From Diphasiastrum complanatum (lineage: Eukaryota; Streptophyta; Lycopodiopsida; Lycopodiales; Lycopodiaceae), in NCBI GenBank assembly GCA_029204225.1, contig CM055100.1, positions 6,763,382 through 6,827,381 of the forward strand: a DNA stretch of 64,000 nucleotides, in the 5' to 3' direction. Under the pieces are notes generated by a model, which saw nothing but the letters and a program-made list of their open reading frames with translations, searched no databases and was not told the DNA's origin. The translations under genes and the position numbers were made by a program. The stretch's first letter is position 1; every line of letters starts with the position of its first letter. Below are positions 32,945-44,340 of the stretch, one piece after another.

Positions 32945-33631
32945 TGTGAAAAGTACAGTACCAAGGACCATAAATGGATCTTTGAATGATCCACAAGGTG
33001 ATTGTATGCTTGTTAAACAATCTATCAGAAACTAGTCATCAGAAAACAAGATCTAGTTTAGCAGCTTGATAGGAAACAAGTAGAGACAATCAAAGCATTG
33101 ATCAATTAGTATAATCCAACTCCACACGTGTGGAAATAAGGCTGTAGTACGGCCTATAGACAGTGTTTACAAAGTGCCAAAGCTGGGTTTCATTGGAAAA
33201 ATAGAGTAATCACCATACAATGAGAGGAAACTCGAGTTTCTCCTTGAGGCTCCAAAAAGTTTCTATCTTCTCACTATGAAAAATGGGAATACATAGTAAA
33301 ACACACTTCCTTTGCAAAGTTAGGTGAAAATCCAGCATGTAATAAGGAAGTAGACTCCACTTTCTTGCCCTAATGTGAAAACCCTAGCCTAGATCCAAGA
33401 GTCATGTTTGGTAGGTGCATGGTACAAATCTCATCATAAATCATGGTCTAGATCCTACAAAGTAGGAATCACTACCAAATAGACACAACCACTCCTCTTG
33501 ACTCGTGGTAACCTACTTTAGGTGTGTATGTACAAGTGGCACTTTGGCCATTGAAGTAACCAACAAACAATATTGACAAAATGTACAATATTCTACATGG
33601 CTAGATTTGCCAATGTAGGCAATTTTTCACA
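32945..33631 (-). repeat. Element D 3' LTR
   Basis: 687 bp; plus strand TGTGAAAAGTACAG ... CAATTTTTCACA. CACACGTGTG at 33123-33132. The pol frame runs about 10 codons into it. Confidence 0.95.
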
Positions 33632-36297
33632 CATAAAGCCTCAAATCTAGCCTTGGAGATCACAATGCTTTTATCAATAACTCCAATTGAAGATCTAAGC
33701 TTGACAAATGAATCTTTAGGTAAAGGTTTAGTAAACAAATCAGCCAAGCAAGTTGATGATGGCACGTGTTGGAGCTTGATCTCTTTAGCTTGCACTTTTT
33801 CCCTCACGAAATGATGAGCAATTTCGATGTGTTTGCTCCTTGCATGGAATGTAGGATTAGTTGCAAGTGATTGGGCTGATTGGTTGTCACGATAGATGAT
33901 AGGGATCTCCTCCTCCATGACATGAAGCTCCACCAATAGCCTTTTGAGCCACAAGACCTCCTTGCATGTTGATGTCAAGGCCTTGTATTCGGATTCTGTG
34001 GAAGATAGGGAGATGGTATCTTGCTTTTTGGAAAGCCATGATACTACTCCATCACATAGAAAGGTGGCAAAGGAACTTGTTGATCTTCTATCCACTTTGT
34101 CACCTACAAAATCCGAGTCACTATAGGCTCTTAAGCCAAGATTAGTTCCTCTATACAAAATACTAAAATTCTTAGTGAATGAAATGTATCTAAGAACTCT
34201 TTTGGCCATCTTCCAATGTGAAACTAGAGGACTTTGCATAAATTGGCTTAACTTTCCAACACTATAACTAAGATCAGGTCTAGTTATAGTTAAATAGATC
34301 AAGGATCCAATAAGACTTCTATAAAATGTGATGTCCTCAAAGGATGCTTCATCACAACCAATAGATGCTTTTACATGTTGCTCCATTGGTGTCTCAATGC
34401 CTTTACAATTCTTCATTCCAAATCTATCTAGGATGGATGTAGCATATTTAGATTGACAAATGAAGCTAAAATCACATCCTCTAATAACCTCTATTCCAAG
34501 AATGAAGCTCAATAGGCCGAGATCTACCATCTTAAACTCTTTTGCTAAAGCAATTTTTACATCTCTAATTCCATCTAGATCATTACCACTCAAGATAATG
34601 TCATCTACATACAAAACAAGAACAATGATCATGCCATCATGAAAACTTATATACAATGATGGATCATAGGCACTCATTACAAAATTGATGGAAATGAGAA
34701 AAGAGTTTAGCCTAGAGTACCATGCTCTAGGTGCTTGCTTGAGCCCATAAAGGCTCTTCTTCAAAAAGCAGACCTTTCCTTCATGCTTTGCCTTGATGAA
34801 GCCCTTGGGTTGCCTCATGTAGATCTCTTCCTCCAAATAACCATTGAGGAATGCATTTGTGAAGTCAAGTTGGAAGAGCTCCCAATTGAAGGTTGTAGCA
34901 AGACTAATGATCAACCTAATAGTAACAAGCTTAGCCACAGGAGCAAAAGTCTCATCATAGTCAATGCCTTTGGTTTGTAATAAACCTTTGGCAACAAGCC
35001 TAGCTTTACGCTTGCTTATTGATCCATCTTGATTATACTTCAATCTAAACACCCACTTGCAATCAAGAGGTTTTTTCCCTTGAGGAAGATCCACAAGATC
35101 CCAAGTATGATTCTCAATAAGAGCATAATACTCTACTTGCATAGGATCCATCCAACTTTTAGACTTACAAGCATCTTCATAGCATGTTGGCTCATCTAAC
35201 ATTGAAGTAAGAAAGGTGTAAGATGTGAAAGATGATGAGCCTTCCCTTTGATCACCTTGACCATCATAGGTGAGCCTCAATGGCTCGGATCTTGCCCTTG
35301 TAGATCTTCTTGGAGTTCTTGGAGTTCTTGCATCTTGAGGTGGATCCTCAAGTTCTTCTTCACTTGGAAGCTCCTCCTCCATCCTAGCATGATCCTTGGC
35401 ATCAAGATGATTAGTAGCATTATCATCCAAATCACAAGCATGTCCTTCATCAGAAATAACATCCCTACTCACTATCACCTTGCTAGTGATGGGATTGAAG
35501 ACTCTATAACCTTTGCTATTCTCACCATATCCCACAAAGATGCCTTTGATGGATGTTGCATCATCCTTCCTTCTCTTATCCAAGGATTGGTGTACATAGC
35601 AAGTGGATCCAAAAACTTTGAGATCTTTGAGATTGGGCTTCTCTCCAAATAGAGCTTCAAATGGTGTGATTCCTCCAATGGCTTGGTTTGACAATCTATT
35701 GCACAAATAGTTAGCACAAGTTATTGCTTCACCCCAAAATGGTTTGGATAGAGAAACATCTAGCCTTAAGGCCTTAGCACACTCACAAAGAGATCTTTTT
35801 CTTCTCTCACTCACTCCATTTTGTTGAGGGGTGTATGGACATGACAACTCCCTCTTTATGCCATTAGAACTACAAAAGTCAATCAACTTATTTGAGATAT
35901 ATTCACCTCCATTATCACTCCTTAATATCTTAATCTTGGTACTAAGTTGATTTTCTACCAAAGTCTTGAACTTTACAAAAGAATCAAACACCATTGATTT
36001 GCTAGACAAGAGGTACATCCAACAAAATCTAGAATAGTCATCAATGAAGATTACATAGTACTTGGCACCACCATTAGATTCATGTGAAAAACTATGAACA
36101 TCCGAATGGATGAGTTCAAGAGGAGAGTTTGATCCTGATGTAGATCTTGAGAAGGGTAGTTTGTGAGCCTTTGAGAGGCTGCATGCTTCACATCTCTTCC
36201 CACACTTGACAAATGCTTGGGGAGTCCAACTGCAAGCTCCTTTGTAGCCATAGATTCCATGGCTTTGTAGTTGGGATGGCCCAACCTTTTGTGCCAC
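33601..36297 (-). CDS. Element D integrase-RT-RNase H frame
   Basis: An 898-codon open frame. The second half of the GAG-pre-integrase zinc site (CEACSLSK near 36-43) leads into integrase with D66, D128 and E164, spaced as D,D(35)E. The integrase C-terminal region follows (PFEALFGEKP about 211), then RT from about 390 with YVDD at 562-565, and RNase H from about 715 to the ADLFTKPLPKDSF tail. All catalytic residues I can check are present. Integrase would insert the cDNA; RT and RNase H would make it. The frame lacks its natural N-terminus: Gag, protease and the HxxxH half of the zinc site are in other frames upstream, so it would need the ancestral polyprotein. The first ATG is not a true start. 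The stop lies inside the 3' LTR. Confidence 0.88.
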   Translation of the reverse strand: MAQKVGPSQLQSHGIYGYKGACSWTPQAFVKCGKRCEACSLSKAHKLPFSRSTSGSNSPLELIHSDVHSFSHESNGGAKYYVIFIDDYSRFCWMYLLSSKSMVFDSFVKFKTLVENQLSTKIKILRSDNGGEYISNKLIDFCSSNGIKRELSCPYTPQQNGVSERRKRSLCECAKALRLDVSLSKPFWGEAITCANYLCNRLSNQAIGGITPFEALFGEKPNLKDLKVFGSTCYVHQSLDKRRKDDATSIKGIFVGYGENSKGYRVFNPITSKVIVSRDVISDEGHACDLDDNATNHLDAKDHARMEEELPSEEELEDPPQDARTPRTPRRSTRARSEPLRLTYDGQGDQREGSSSFTSYTFLTSMLDEPTCYEDACKSKSWMDPMQVEYYALIENHTWDLVDLPQGKKPLDCKWVFRLKYNQDGSISKRKARLVAKGLLQTKGIDYDETFAPVAKLVTIRLIISLATTFNWELFQLDFTNAFLNGYLEEEIYMRQPKGFIKAKHEGKVCFLKKSLYGLKQAPRAWYSRLNSFLISINFVMSAYDPSLYISFHDGMIIVLVLYVDDIILSGNDLDGIRDVKIALAKEFKMVDLGLLSFILGIEVIRGCDFSFICQSKYATSILDRFGMKNCKGIETPMEQHVKASIGCDEASFEDITFYRSLIGSLIYLTITRPDLSYSVGKLSQFMQSPLVSHWKMAKRVLRYISFTKNFSILYRGTNLGLRAYSDSDFVGDKVDRRSTSSFATFLCDGVVSWLSKKQDTISLSSTESEYKALTSTCKEVLWLKRLLVELHVMEEEIPIIYRDNQSAQSLATNPTFHARSKHIEIAHHFVREKVQAKEIKLQHVPSSTCLADLFTKPLPKDSFVKLRSSIGVIDKSIVISKARFEALCVKNCLHWQI

Positions 36298-36700
36298 AGT
36301 TCCACCTTTGATATCTCCACCTTTGCCAAGTTAACACTCTCCACTGCAATATTAGCATCAAGCTTAAACAATCTACCTTGCTTAAAGCCTTTGGCTATAC
36401 ATTCATCATTTCTAAAGATGGAACAAACTCCATGCTTAAATTGTACATCTAGGCCATTATCCATTAACTGGCCAACACTAAGCAAATTCCTGGTTAACTT
36501 AGGAACATAAAGAACATTATCTAGATTCACCCTTTTGGATGATCCCACATACAAGGGAATTGTTCCTATTCCACTTATCTTACATTCTTGACTACTTGCA
36601 GTATACATTGATCTATGTAAGTCATTGTAAGAAAGTAAGGTGGAGAATATGTCCTTTTAATATGTCATGTGGGAACTTGCCCCACTATCAATCCACAAGA
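36051..36700 (-). pseudogene. Element D protease and pre-integrase, frameshifted
   Basis: Protease DSG (WIDSGASSHM) lies near 36690, followed by a TAA at about 36657. From 36608 the frame is open through ISGIGTIPLYV, NLLSVGQLMDNGL and LWHKRLGHPNYKAM (HxxxH zinc half), and then shifts near 36190 against the integrase frame. Two small lesions separate it from gag and from integrase. Confidence 0.82.
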
Positions 36701-37615
36701 ATCATTGGTGTTGCTCTTGGATGATGGTGGTTTGTTGGAAACCATCAAGGATGACTCTTCATCCTCCTCTTCCTCCTGATGTGCAATGTTGCTTTGTTTG
36801 CTCTCTTGTGCCTTCTTCTTCTTGAGACATTCTAATGCAAAATGTCCTTTCTTTCCACAGAAAAAACATTTGTACTTGGACTTGTCTTTGATCTTGCCCT
36901 TTGAGCTTCAAGCCTCATCCTCCTCCTTGGTCTCCTTGAAGTGCTTCTTCTTGCCATTGGTCTTCTTCTTGCTTTTGAATGAGAAATTAGCTTTCTCATC
37001 ACCACCCTGCAGAGAAATAGCATTCATTATTGCATTGGTATGCAACATCCTACACTCTTCAGCTACTAATACACTGTGTAGCTTTTCTATAGTAGGCAAA
37101 GTGTCTTGGATTGCAAAGCTTTGGACCAAATTTGTAAAGCCACTCCCTAGACCATCTAGGACAATCTGAACAAGCTCACTATCTTGAATCTTCTCTCCAA
37201 AGGAAGCTAACTCCCTATTAAGAGACTTGATTCTTAGCACATAATCTTGTGCACTCTCATCACTCCTCTTTATGCTTTGTAGAATCTGATTCCTAAGCAT
37301 GAGAACCCTCGAAGTGTTACTAGACTCATAGATAGATTTTAAAGATTCCCAAGCCTCTTTAGCACTCTTACATGATGATACTTCCCTTAAAAGATCATTG
37401 CCTACATTCATCTTAATACGGTGAAGTGCAAGCCTAGACCTCTTCTTGTATCTCACTAATTCCTGTGCACCTAGAGGTTCATCTTCATCATCTATTAGAA
37501 ACTCATAAAGATCCTGGAGCACCATTAGTGACTCCATCCTCACTTTCCAAATAGCATAATTGGTAGAATTTAACCTCTCACTAGCTTCTAGAAGGTAGGC
37601 TCCCACTGATCCCAT
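36701..37615 (-). pseudogene. Element D gag
   Basis: ATG 37615 (MGSVGAYLLEASERLNS). 235 codons of UBN2-like Gag end at a TGA (36908-36910). Without that stop the same frame goes on through a CCHC knuckle (CFFCGKKGHFALEC, about 36830-36870) toward the protease. A single nonsense change thus removes the RNA-binding knuckle and pol from translation. It makes a Gag core only. Confidence 0.85.
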
Positions 37616-38215
37616 CTTACCAGCAAGATTCTACACACAAGATATAGATTTGTTTGTACCTGAAACTCACAAAGGTTTCTAACTTGCAGTGTTTCACTCA
37701 AATGTTGACTTCTAATCCAACAAATGGATTTGTAATCACAGTTCTATCACTCCCTCACAAGCTGGAATGAAGATAAGATGAGATGAAAACTACACTCAAG
37801 CAAATCTTGCCAATCTTGGCTATTCTTGGACAAAAACTGACTCTATCTCTCTCATTCACTTTGATGTACTTTCAAGACCTGGTTTCCACTTTAAGAAGGT
37901 CTTAAATCAGCCTAGATTAATTAGTTTTCATGAAACAAATTCAAAACTAATCAATGGCAAGTGATCTTGGTAGCTTATCCTAGGATTTGCACCAGAAATT
38001 ACATCAAACTGACACCAGATGAATTTTCTATGATCCAATGAATATGGGTTATTAAATGCTGGTTCAGAGATGCCCACACGTGTGAACAGTACGGATTTTG
38101 ATCCTGAAAAAGTTTGGGATCAAATCCCCTCACCAAAACCTAGATACCAGCTCGTCCTTCCAAAACCTACTAAAACTGGATTAGATTCAAACACAGATCA
38201 ATGGCCTTGTACTTG
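37616..38215 (-). other. Element D 5' leader
   Basis: 600 bp, no ORF. Carries an extra copy of CACACGTGTG at 38075-38084 outside the LTR. Confidence 0.65.
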
Positions 38216-38227
38216 GCTCTGATACCA
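38216..38227 (-). other. Element D primer binding site
   Basis: GCTCTGATACCA on the plus strand, directly adjacent to the LTR; initiator-Met type. Confidence 0.93.
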
Positions 38228-38918
38228 TGTGAAAAGTACAGTACTAAGGACCATAAATGGATCTTTGAATGATCCACAAGGTGATTGTATGCTTGTTAAA
38301 CAATCTATCAGAAACTAGTCATCAGAAAACAAAATCTAGTTTAGCAGCTTGATAGGAAACAAGTAGAGACAATCAAAGCATTGATCAATTAGTATAATCC
38401 AACTCCACACGTGTGGAAATAAGGCTGTAGTATGGCCTGTAGATAGTGTTTACAAAGTGCCAAAGCTGGGTTTCATTGGAAAAATAGAGTAATCACCATA
38501 CAATGAGAGGAAACTCGAGTTTCTCCTTGAGGCTCCAAAAAGTTTCTATCTTCTCACTATGGAGAATGGAAATACATAGTAAAACACACTTCCTTTGCAA
38601 AGTTAGGTGAAAATCCAGCATGTAATAAGGAAGTAGACTCCACTTTCTTGCCCTAATGTGAAAACCCTAGCCTAGATCCAAGAGTCATGTTTAGTAGGTG
38701 CATGGTAGGTACAAATCTCATCATAAATCATGGTCTAGATCCTACAAAGTAGGAATCACTACCAAATAGACACAACCACTCCTCTTGACTCGTGGTAACC
38801 TACTTTAGGTGTGTATGTACAAGTGGCACTTTGGCCATTGAAGTAACCAACAAACAATATTGACAAAATGTACAATATTCTACATGGCTAGATTTGCCAA
38901 TGTAGGCAATTTTTCACA
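38228..38918 (-). repeat. Element D 5' LTR
   Basis: 691 bp, partner of 32945-33631; CACACGTGTG at 38406-38415. Confidence 0.95.
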
Positions 38919-39531
38919 CATAAAGCCTCCACTTGTAGCCATGTTGAAGTGACCTGATCTTCTCTTTCAACCTGTTCCAATGCACAAAGCACTCTCTTGA
39001 ATGTCAACAAATGAACTCAAGAAGAAATCACAAAGATATGGAACCTCTCAAATCTCTTCTAGCACTTCTAACTAGAAAATCAACACATAGAATAGTGAGA
39101 TCTTGATCAACCTATGATCTATCCTCAACCTAATGATTTTTGCCACTTCCTAAGATTGAAACGCACTCAAATGAAGCTCAGTAACCTTACAAACTAGAGA
39201 TCCAATCAAAATTAGAGTTTTGACAAAATCACAAAAAATTGAATATCTCAAATTCTACATGCAATTTCTAAAAACTTGATATATCTTCTTGTAGACTCCA
39301 ATGAGACCTTCCTAATTCACCAAAAATCATCTAAATCCAGTTATCCAAGTGTGAAATTGGAATTGATCAAGTATATAACCCTATATTGAGTTTTGACCTA
39401 CAAAAGATCAATTCTACACATGCAAAAATGCTGATTTTTTAGTAGAAATCAATCTAGCATGCTCTACCATTGGTAACTCCTCCAAATCCTTGATAAAGAT
39501 GGCTGATCCTTTCATAACCTGAAACAAAAAA
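38919..39531 (-). other. Element F gag start and leader
   Basis: 38942-38919 encodes MATSGGFM; the remainder is non-coding leader matching 21252-21600. No other coding sequence. Confidence 0.7.
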
Positions 39532-39543
39532 GCTCTGATACCA
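39532..39543 (-). other. Element F primer binding site
   Basis: GCTCTGATACCA on the plus strand. The F LTR that should follow is absent: only TTTG, then the E LTR. Confidence 0.85.
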
Positions 39544-39547
39544 TTTG

Positions 39548-39822
39548 ACTTAGAATTTGCTTTGCACAGGAACACAGATCATGCTACACAGTAACATAGA
39601 CAGAAAATCACTCTCCTCAGCAAGCTCACATAGCAACTGTATTTCTCAAAATGAAATTACACTGTACATATAGTTGTTCACTCAAGAAACCCATGCATGA
39701 CCCAAGTTGTCGTCGACGGGACACGTGTCCCGTCGACTTGCCTCGTGGCGAGGCCAACTGATCCTTATCCACTGATAGGACTCACTTACAGTCACACAGT
39801 GATTCTAACTTTAATTCTAACT
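39548..39822 (-). repeat. Element E 3' LTR (non-TG/CA ends)
   Basis: 275 bp; on the element strand AGTTAGAATT ... TTCTAAGT. It has a perfect 26-bp palindrome at 39712-39737 (half-site GTCGACGGGACAC, centre CACGTG) and next to it the inverted repeat GCCTCG-TGG-CGAGGC. Confidence 0.85.
39712..39737. repeat. Perfect 26-bp palindrome in LTR
   Basis: Each half is GTCGACGGGACAC or its complement, so the centre is a CACGTG G-box. The same place in the C and H LTRs is degraded. Confidence 0.95.
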
Positions 39823-39832
39823 CTCTCCCTTA
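39823..39832 (-). other. Element E polypurine tract
   Basis: On the element strand TAAGGGAGAG directly before the LTR. Confidence 0.75.
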
Positions 39833-39875
39833 AAGTAGAGTCACTTTTTATACAGTCATATACATAGCTTTAAAG

Positions 39876-41400
39876 TCAACAAACTTTAAATACAGAAAAT
39901 TTTGATCTAAACTTATCAAACTTTTCTCCAGTAAGTGGTTTAGTGAAAATATCAACTAGTTGTTCTTCTGTGCTACAATGAACAACATGAATTTCACAAC
40001 TTAGCAGTCTTTCACGTATGAAGTGATATTGAATCTCAATGTGTTTAGTTCTCGCATGGAACACTGGAGTCTTTGCTAGCTGAGTGCCACTCTGATTGTC
40101 GCTATGTAAAGTTGTGGGATTTTTCTGCTTCATGCCAATCTCTTCCAAGATTTGTCTCAACCATATAGCTTCTTGTGCAGCACTACACATTGCCTTATAC
40201 TCTGGTTCTGTGGTGGAAAGAGCAATTGTACTTTGCTTCTTACTAGACCAGGAAAAGCAATTACCACAAAACTGAAATAAATATCATGTGGTGGATCTAC
40301 GATCATCATAGTCACCTCTCCAGTCCGCATCCACATAGCCACACAACTCAGGTAAACCATCATGCTTCCTGTGAATCAAGCCATACTCTGATGTGCCTTT
40401 CACATAACGCAAAATGCGTTTAGCTGCTTTCCAATGCGTTTCCGTAGGTGCTGTCATAAATTGACTTACAATGCCAACAGCATAGCATATATCTGGTCTA
40501 GTTGTGGTAAGGTAAATCAAGCTCCCTACTAACTGTCTATATAGCGTAGCATCAAATGACTGTGATTCATCAAGCTTAGAAAGCTTTTTACCTGGTTCAA
40601 TAGGAGTGTTTACTGGTTTGCAATCCTGCAACCTAAACCTGTGTAGTAACTCTTTGACATATTTCACCTGTGTTAAACCCACTTCATGTCCTTTTTGCCA
40701 CACTTCTACTCCAAGGCAGTAATGCATCAGGCTGAGATCCGTCATCTCAAATTGTTTCATGAGGTCTTTCTTGATTATGTCTATTATCTCTTGATTATTT
40801 CTCATAATAATCAAGTCATCAACATAAAGAGCAATCAAAGCAACCATACTATCAAAGCATGAGACATACAGATTTGGATCAGAATGTGTTCTCACCATCT
40901 CCTTTGAACGAAAGTAGGCATCAATCCTGCTATACCACGCACGTGGTGCCTGTTTAAGACCATAAAGTGCTTTCTTCAAGTGACATACTTTAATTTCCTG
41001 TCCTTTTGCTACAAAGCCTTCAGGTTGACCATGAACACCTCTTCTTCTAACTCACCATTTAGAAAAGCAGATTTCACATCCATCTGATGCAAAGGCCAAC
41101 CAAAATGTGAAGCTAAAGCAACAAGTAGACGTAGAGTATTCCACTTACATACCGGCACAAAGTCTCCTCATAGTCGATGCCTTTACTTTGTGCATACCCT
41201 TTGATCACTAATCTTGCCTTGTGCTTTGGTATACTTCCATTTGCATGGTACTTAGTCATGTATACCCATTTGCAGCCAATGGGTTTCTTGCCAACTGGTG
41301 GTTCTACTAAGTCCCATGTGCTATGCTTAGCAGTTGACTCCATCTCCTCTCCCATGGCCTTGATCCAAATGTCATCATCCTTCGCTTCACCATAAGTCAA
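39876..41400 (-). pseudogene. Element E RT and RNase H
   Basis: RT start 41400-41113 (WDLVEPPVGKKPIGCKWVY), broken by a one-base deletion around 41150 after DYEET. A second one-base deletion lies at ~41028. A 231-codon frame 40979-40284 follows with LYVDDLII, QFEMTDLSLMHYCLG and YVDADWRGDYDDRRSTT, ended by a TGA where a Gly codon is expected. RNase H continues in frame (40190-39876) to VDIFTKPLTGEKF. All three lesions recur at the same places in H RT2. Confidence 0.88.
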
Positions 41401-41730
41401 AGGTTCTTTGGTTTGAATAATGCATAATTTGCTTCATACCTTTCAGGTTGTGTCTTCTCTCTTGTTGATCTTTGTAGCTCTCCCTGACTAGATGATCCTG
41501 GAAAGTCATCCATGTCACGTCTCTCCAACAATCTCTCAAACCACTTACGGAGCTTCATGTCAAGTGATCGTCTTCCTGGTGAAAATGTATCCCACGGTAC
41601 ATCCTTCTCCTTGCGTTTGTCACTCGCAACTTCAATCTTTCTTGCACCAAAATGTTTGTCTCTACTCTCCCAGCTGTCTCTTGAGGTTGAGTAGTAGTAT
41701 CTTGAGATGTATCCTCATGTTCATCACTTG
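41401..41730 (-). pseudogene. Element E integrase-RT linker
   Basis: Matches H 47085-47420 in reverse (linker between integrase and RT, rich in charged residues). Broken. It ends sharply at 41730. Confidence 0.7.
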
Positions 41731-42629
41731 AGAGCCGTCTTTTGGGAGTTCGAGGTTTGCGGTGGGTTGTAGACGGAAAGTGAAGTACTGGTGCACGGTT
41801 TCTAGTTTATAGAGTCTTTCCAAGCTCAGCAGAGGGCTTATTAGCATGTGCACAGCATCTAGCAAGAAAAAATTTGGTGGAAAATTGACAATTTTGAAAC
41901 CAATTGAAAATTGAAACCGGTTTGGGGTTACGGTTTTCTACATATAACAAGTGATTTCTTCGCTGTTTGTGCACCGTTCTGGATGTCGTAAGGACAGGAA
42001 AAAAGAAAATTATATTGTCAACCAACCATGGAAAGATTCTGAGGTTTGTATCAGAGATTTGTCTACAGACAGATAACCTAGCAGATTTGCGATAAAAGTT
42101 GAAAAAAGCCACTTTTGTCAAGTTGAGCTAAAATCATCGTTTCTCCACGGAATTTCATAATTGAACTCTCTATAGAATTGGAATCAGTAGGGTGACCTTG
42201 CTCTAGGCCTCAGATTGCACTCAAATTGACTTAAAACTGAGCTTGATCAAGCTGAAAATCGCCAGGGTATGCACGGTCGCAAATAGAGAGAGAGTGTGGC
42301 TCACACGCGTCCAACCAAGTTGAAGTTGTAGTGGCTCGAGGGAGTTGGTGTCTCCAAGAAAAGAGTTTGGCGCACGGGCAGGCTGGTGACCACATGATAA
42401 GCCCCTTTGTAGATCGACGACGGTGATCTGGAAAAGGGAGCACCATTGGATCAAATCTGATCGTTGGATCTCCTTAAATCCACTTGAATTTCAATGGAAG
42501 GGGCCTGAAGCGCAATTCACATTGCAACTTCATTAAAAAATTTCAAAGTGAAAATTGAGTTGGGTCCCAAGTTCATGAAAGGTGAAGTTTCTTCACTTTG
42601 AATAAACAGTTCAAAAACTAGAAAAGTCC
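41731..42629 (+). other. Element H leader, part 1
   Basis: Plus-strand equivalent of most of the element C leader, starting just downstream of where the primer site would be. Ends with GTTCAAAAACTAGAAAAGTC, which recurs at 44468. Confidence 0.7.
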
Positions 42630-44340
42630 CTCAATGCGGCCATCAGGGAATTAGATCCTTTCCCCATCATATTTCGTGGATTTCATTAAATTTGGTAGAG
42701 TTTCTTGTTCTAGTTTTCTTGTTTTTTTTTCAATTTTCAACAAGCTTTGATTCAATTTTTAACCATCTAATCTTCAATTTTTTTGTGTAGTTTCTTGTTG
42801 TATAATAGTAGATCTTTCTTTTAGCTTTTTGGAAGTACTAAACTTTTCTGATTTGGAGCTATAATGACCAAGTTATGGCCATTTTTGTGTTTTCATTCCA
42901 ATTTTAGTTAGTGACAGTTTTTGTAGTCTATTTTTTTCTATTTTTGGCTGAATTTTTGGTCGAATTTCATGATTGTATTTCTATAGGATTGTAGATCTCA
43001 CTCTTAGCTTGAATTTGAGCCAATTTGCAGCCAATTTGGTTGAAAGTTGAGAGAGAGATATGACAATTCTTGTGAAAGAGGTCTAATTCTAGTTTTGGTA
43101 GAAGATTTGGGAGAGAAGCACTTCAACCTTCCATTTTTGAAGTTTTGGTTCTTTGTAAATTTTTTTAATTTCTTCATTTTGGAATTTCATAGGTTTTTTC
43201 AAAACAAAAATCTGGCCTAAGTCTACCCTTGCACAACCCTAATCCTAGGTTCGCAATTTAGGGCAAAAAAAAAGTGCAAAAAAGAGAGAAAAATGCTGCC
43301 AAAATTTTTTAACCCTAATCTGGGTATATAGCACATAGAAAAAAGGAACCTAAACCTAAACCTATGTTCCCCTTTTTCTCCCCTGGCGCCCTGTTCCCTC
43401 CACGCGACGCCTCTCTCCTCCCGCGCGCCTCTCTAGCCCGTACCTCTCTCCCTCCTCGCGATGCCCCCCCCGCCCGGTCTCCCTATCTCTCTGCTGCGCC
43501 TCTTTGAACTGAGTTATTTCTAGATTAAGGAGAGATATCTGGGCTTTTTCTTCTTCTGTCATGTGGCCAATAAGTTCTGTACCCATCTCTGCTTGCTTCA
43601 CGGCTATTCCTGACTTTAGCTGCCCAATTTGATTGTGTGCATTAGCCAGTAGTTTTCTCTTTTTCTCAAAAGCCCTGATGAAAGAAGTCTCTTGCTTCTT
43701 TGCACTGGCAATATCATATTTCAGCTGCTCCAGTGATGGCTTCTCTTGGCATCCAGTTTCTATTGATCGCTAAGTACGGCTGTAATATTTTGATCTATCT
43801 CCTGAACTAAGAGCTTGATTTTTTCTATAGTCACTGGCTATCATCTCCATGATTTCATTTCTGCTCAGATCTGTAGCGCTGATCAAATTGTTCTAGATCT
43901 GTGCTGAGCTTTCTCGGATCTGTAGCGCTGATCATCTTGTTGTAGATCTGTACAAACAAATTTTTTTTGAAGTAAAGGCCCCTTTCCAAGTTTGTTAATT
44001 CCCTGTCTTTGTGTAGCCTTACCTTTTGCGTTTGACGTCGGAATTTACTGATGTAAAAATGGAAATTGCTAGGTTCATAGCTGAGTACAGTGCTCAAGTT
44101 TCATTGCTTATTTTTTATTATTTTTATTATTTTTAGGACCCCTTTGTCCTAAGTTGTTCACATTTTATGCTTTAAACTCGGAATTGGTGCATTAAAATCA
44201 AAATTCATCAGCTTCATAACAAGTATTATTTTTTGAGGACGCAACAATGCAATGAAGTCCATCAGATCTTTCTCCACAACGATCGACGAACAAGATTAAT
44301 TACAATTTGAACCACAGGATTGAAATCCATCGTCGGATTT
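42630..44340 (+). other. Insertion or duplication in H leader
   Basis: About 1.7 kb absent from the element C leader and flanked by two copies of a ~140-bp leader block (42480-42620 and 44341-44490). It has T- and A-rich stretches, a short CG-rich pyrimidine patch at 43375-43500 and a repeated TCTGTAGCGCTGATCA phrase (43869, 43920) like gypsy untranslated sequence. No recognisable gene. Confidence 0.55.

Larger units (their letters stand above)
32945..38918 (-). mobile_element. Complete copia element D
   Basis: 5974 bp, minus strand: LTR 38918-38228, PBS 38227-38216, leader, gag, protease, integrase, RT, RNase H, LTR 33631-32945. Target duplication CATAA at 32940-32944 and 38919-38923. By eye the LTRs differ by about nine substitutions and one 4-bp indel, so it is young. 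It has every copia domain but carries a few stops and frameshifts. It sits in the gag of element F. Confidence 0.95.
32541..39543 (-). mobile_element. Copia element F remnant, interrupted by element D
   Basis: Minus strand: primer site 39543-39532, leader 39531-38943, gag start 38942-38919, then element D, then gag 32944-32541. Pol is missing. The 5' LTR would begin at 39544, but after four bases (TTTG) the LTR of element E starts, so it was lost or displaced. Confidence 0.8.
39548..41730 (-). mobile_element. Copia element E: 3' half, minus strand
   Basis: 3' LTR 39548-39822, polypurine tract, RNase H and RT up to the integrase-RT linker, ending at 41730. There it joins head-to-head to the leader of element H. 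It is an inverted copy of the 3' end of H (RT2 to LTR, 48467-50185) and shares three inactivating mutations with it. Confidence 0.85.
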
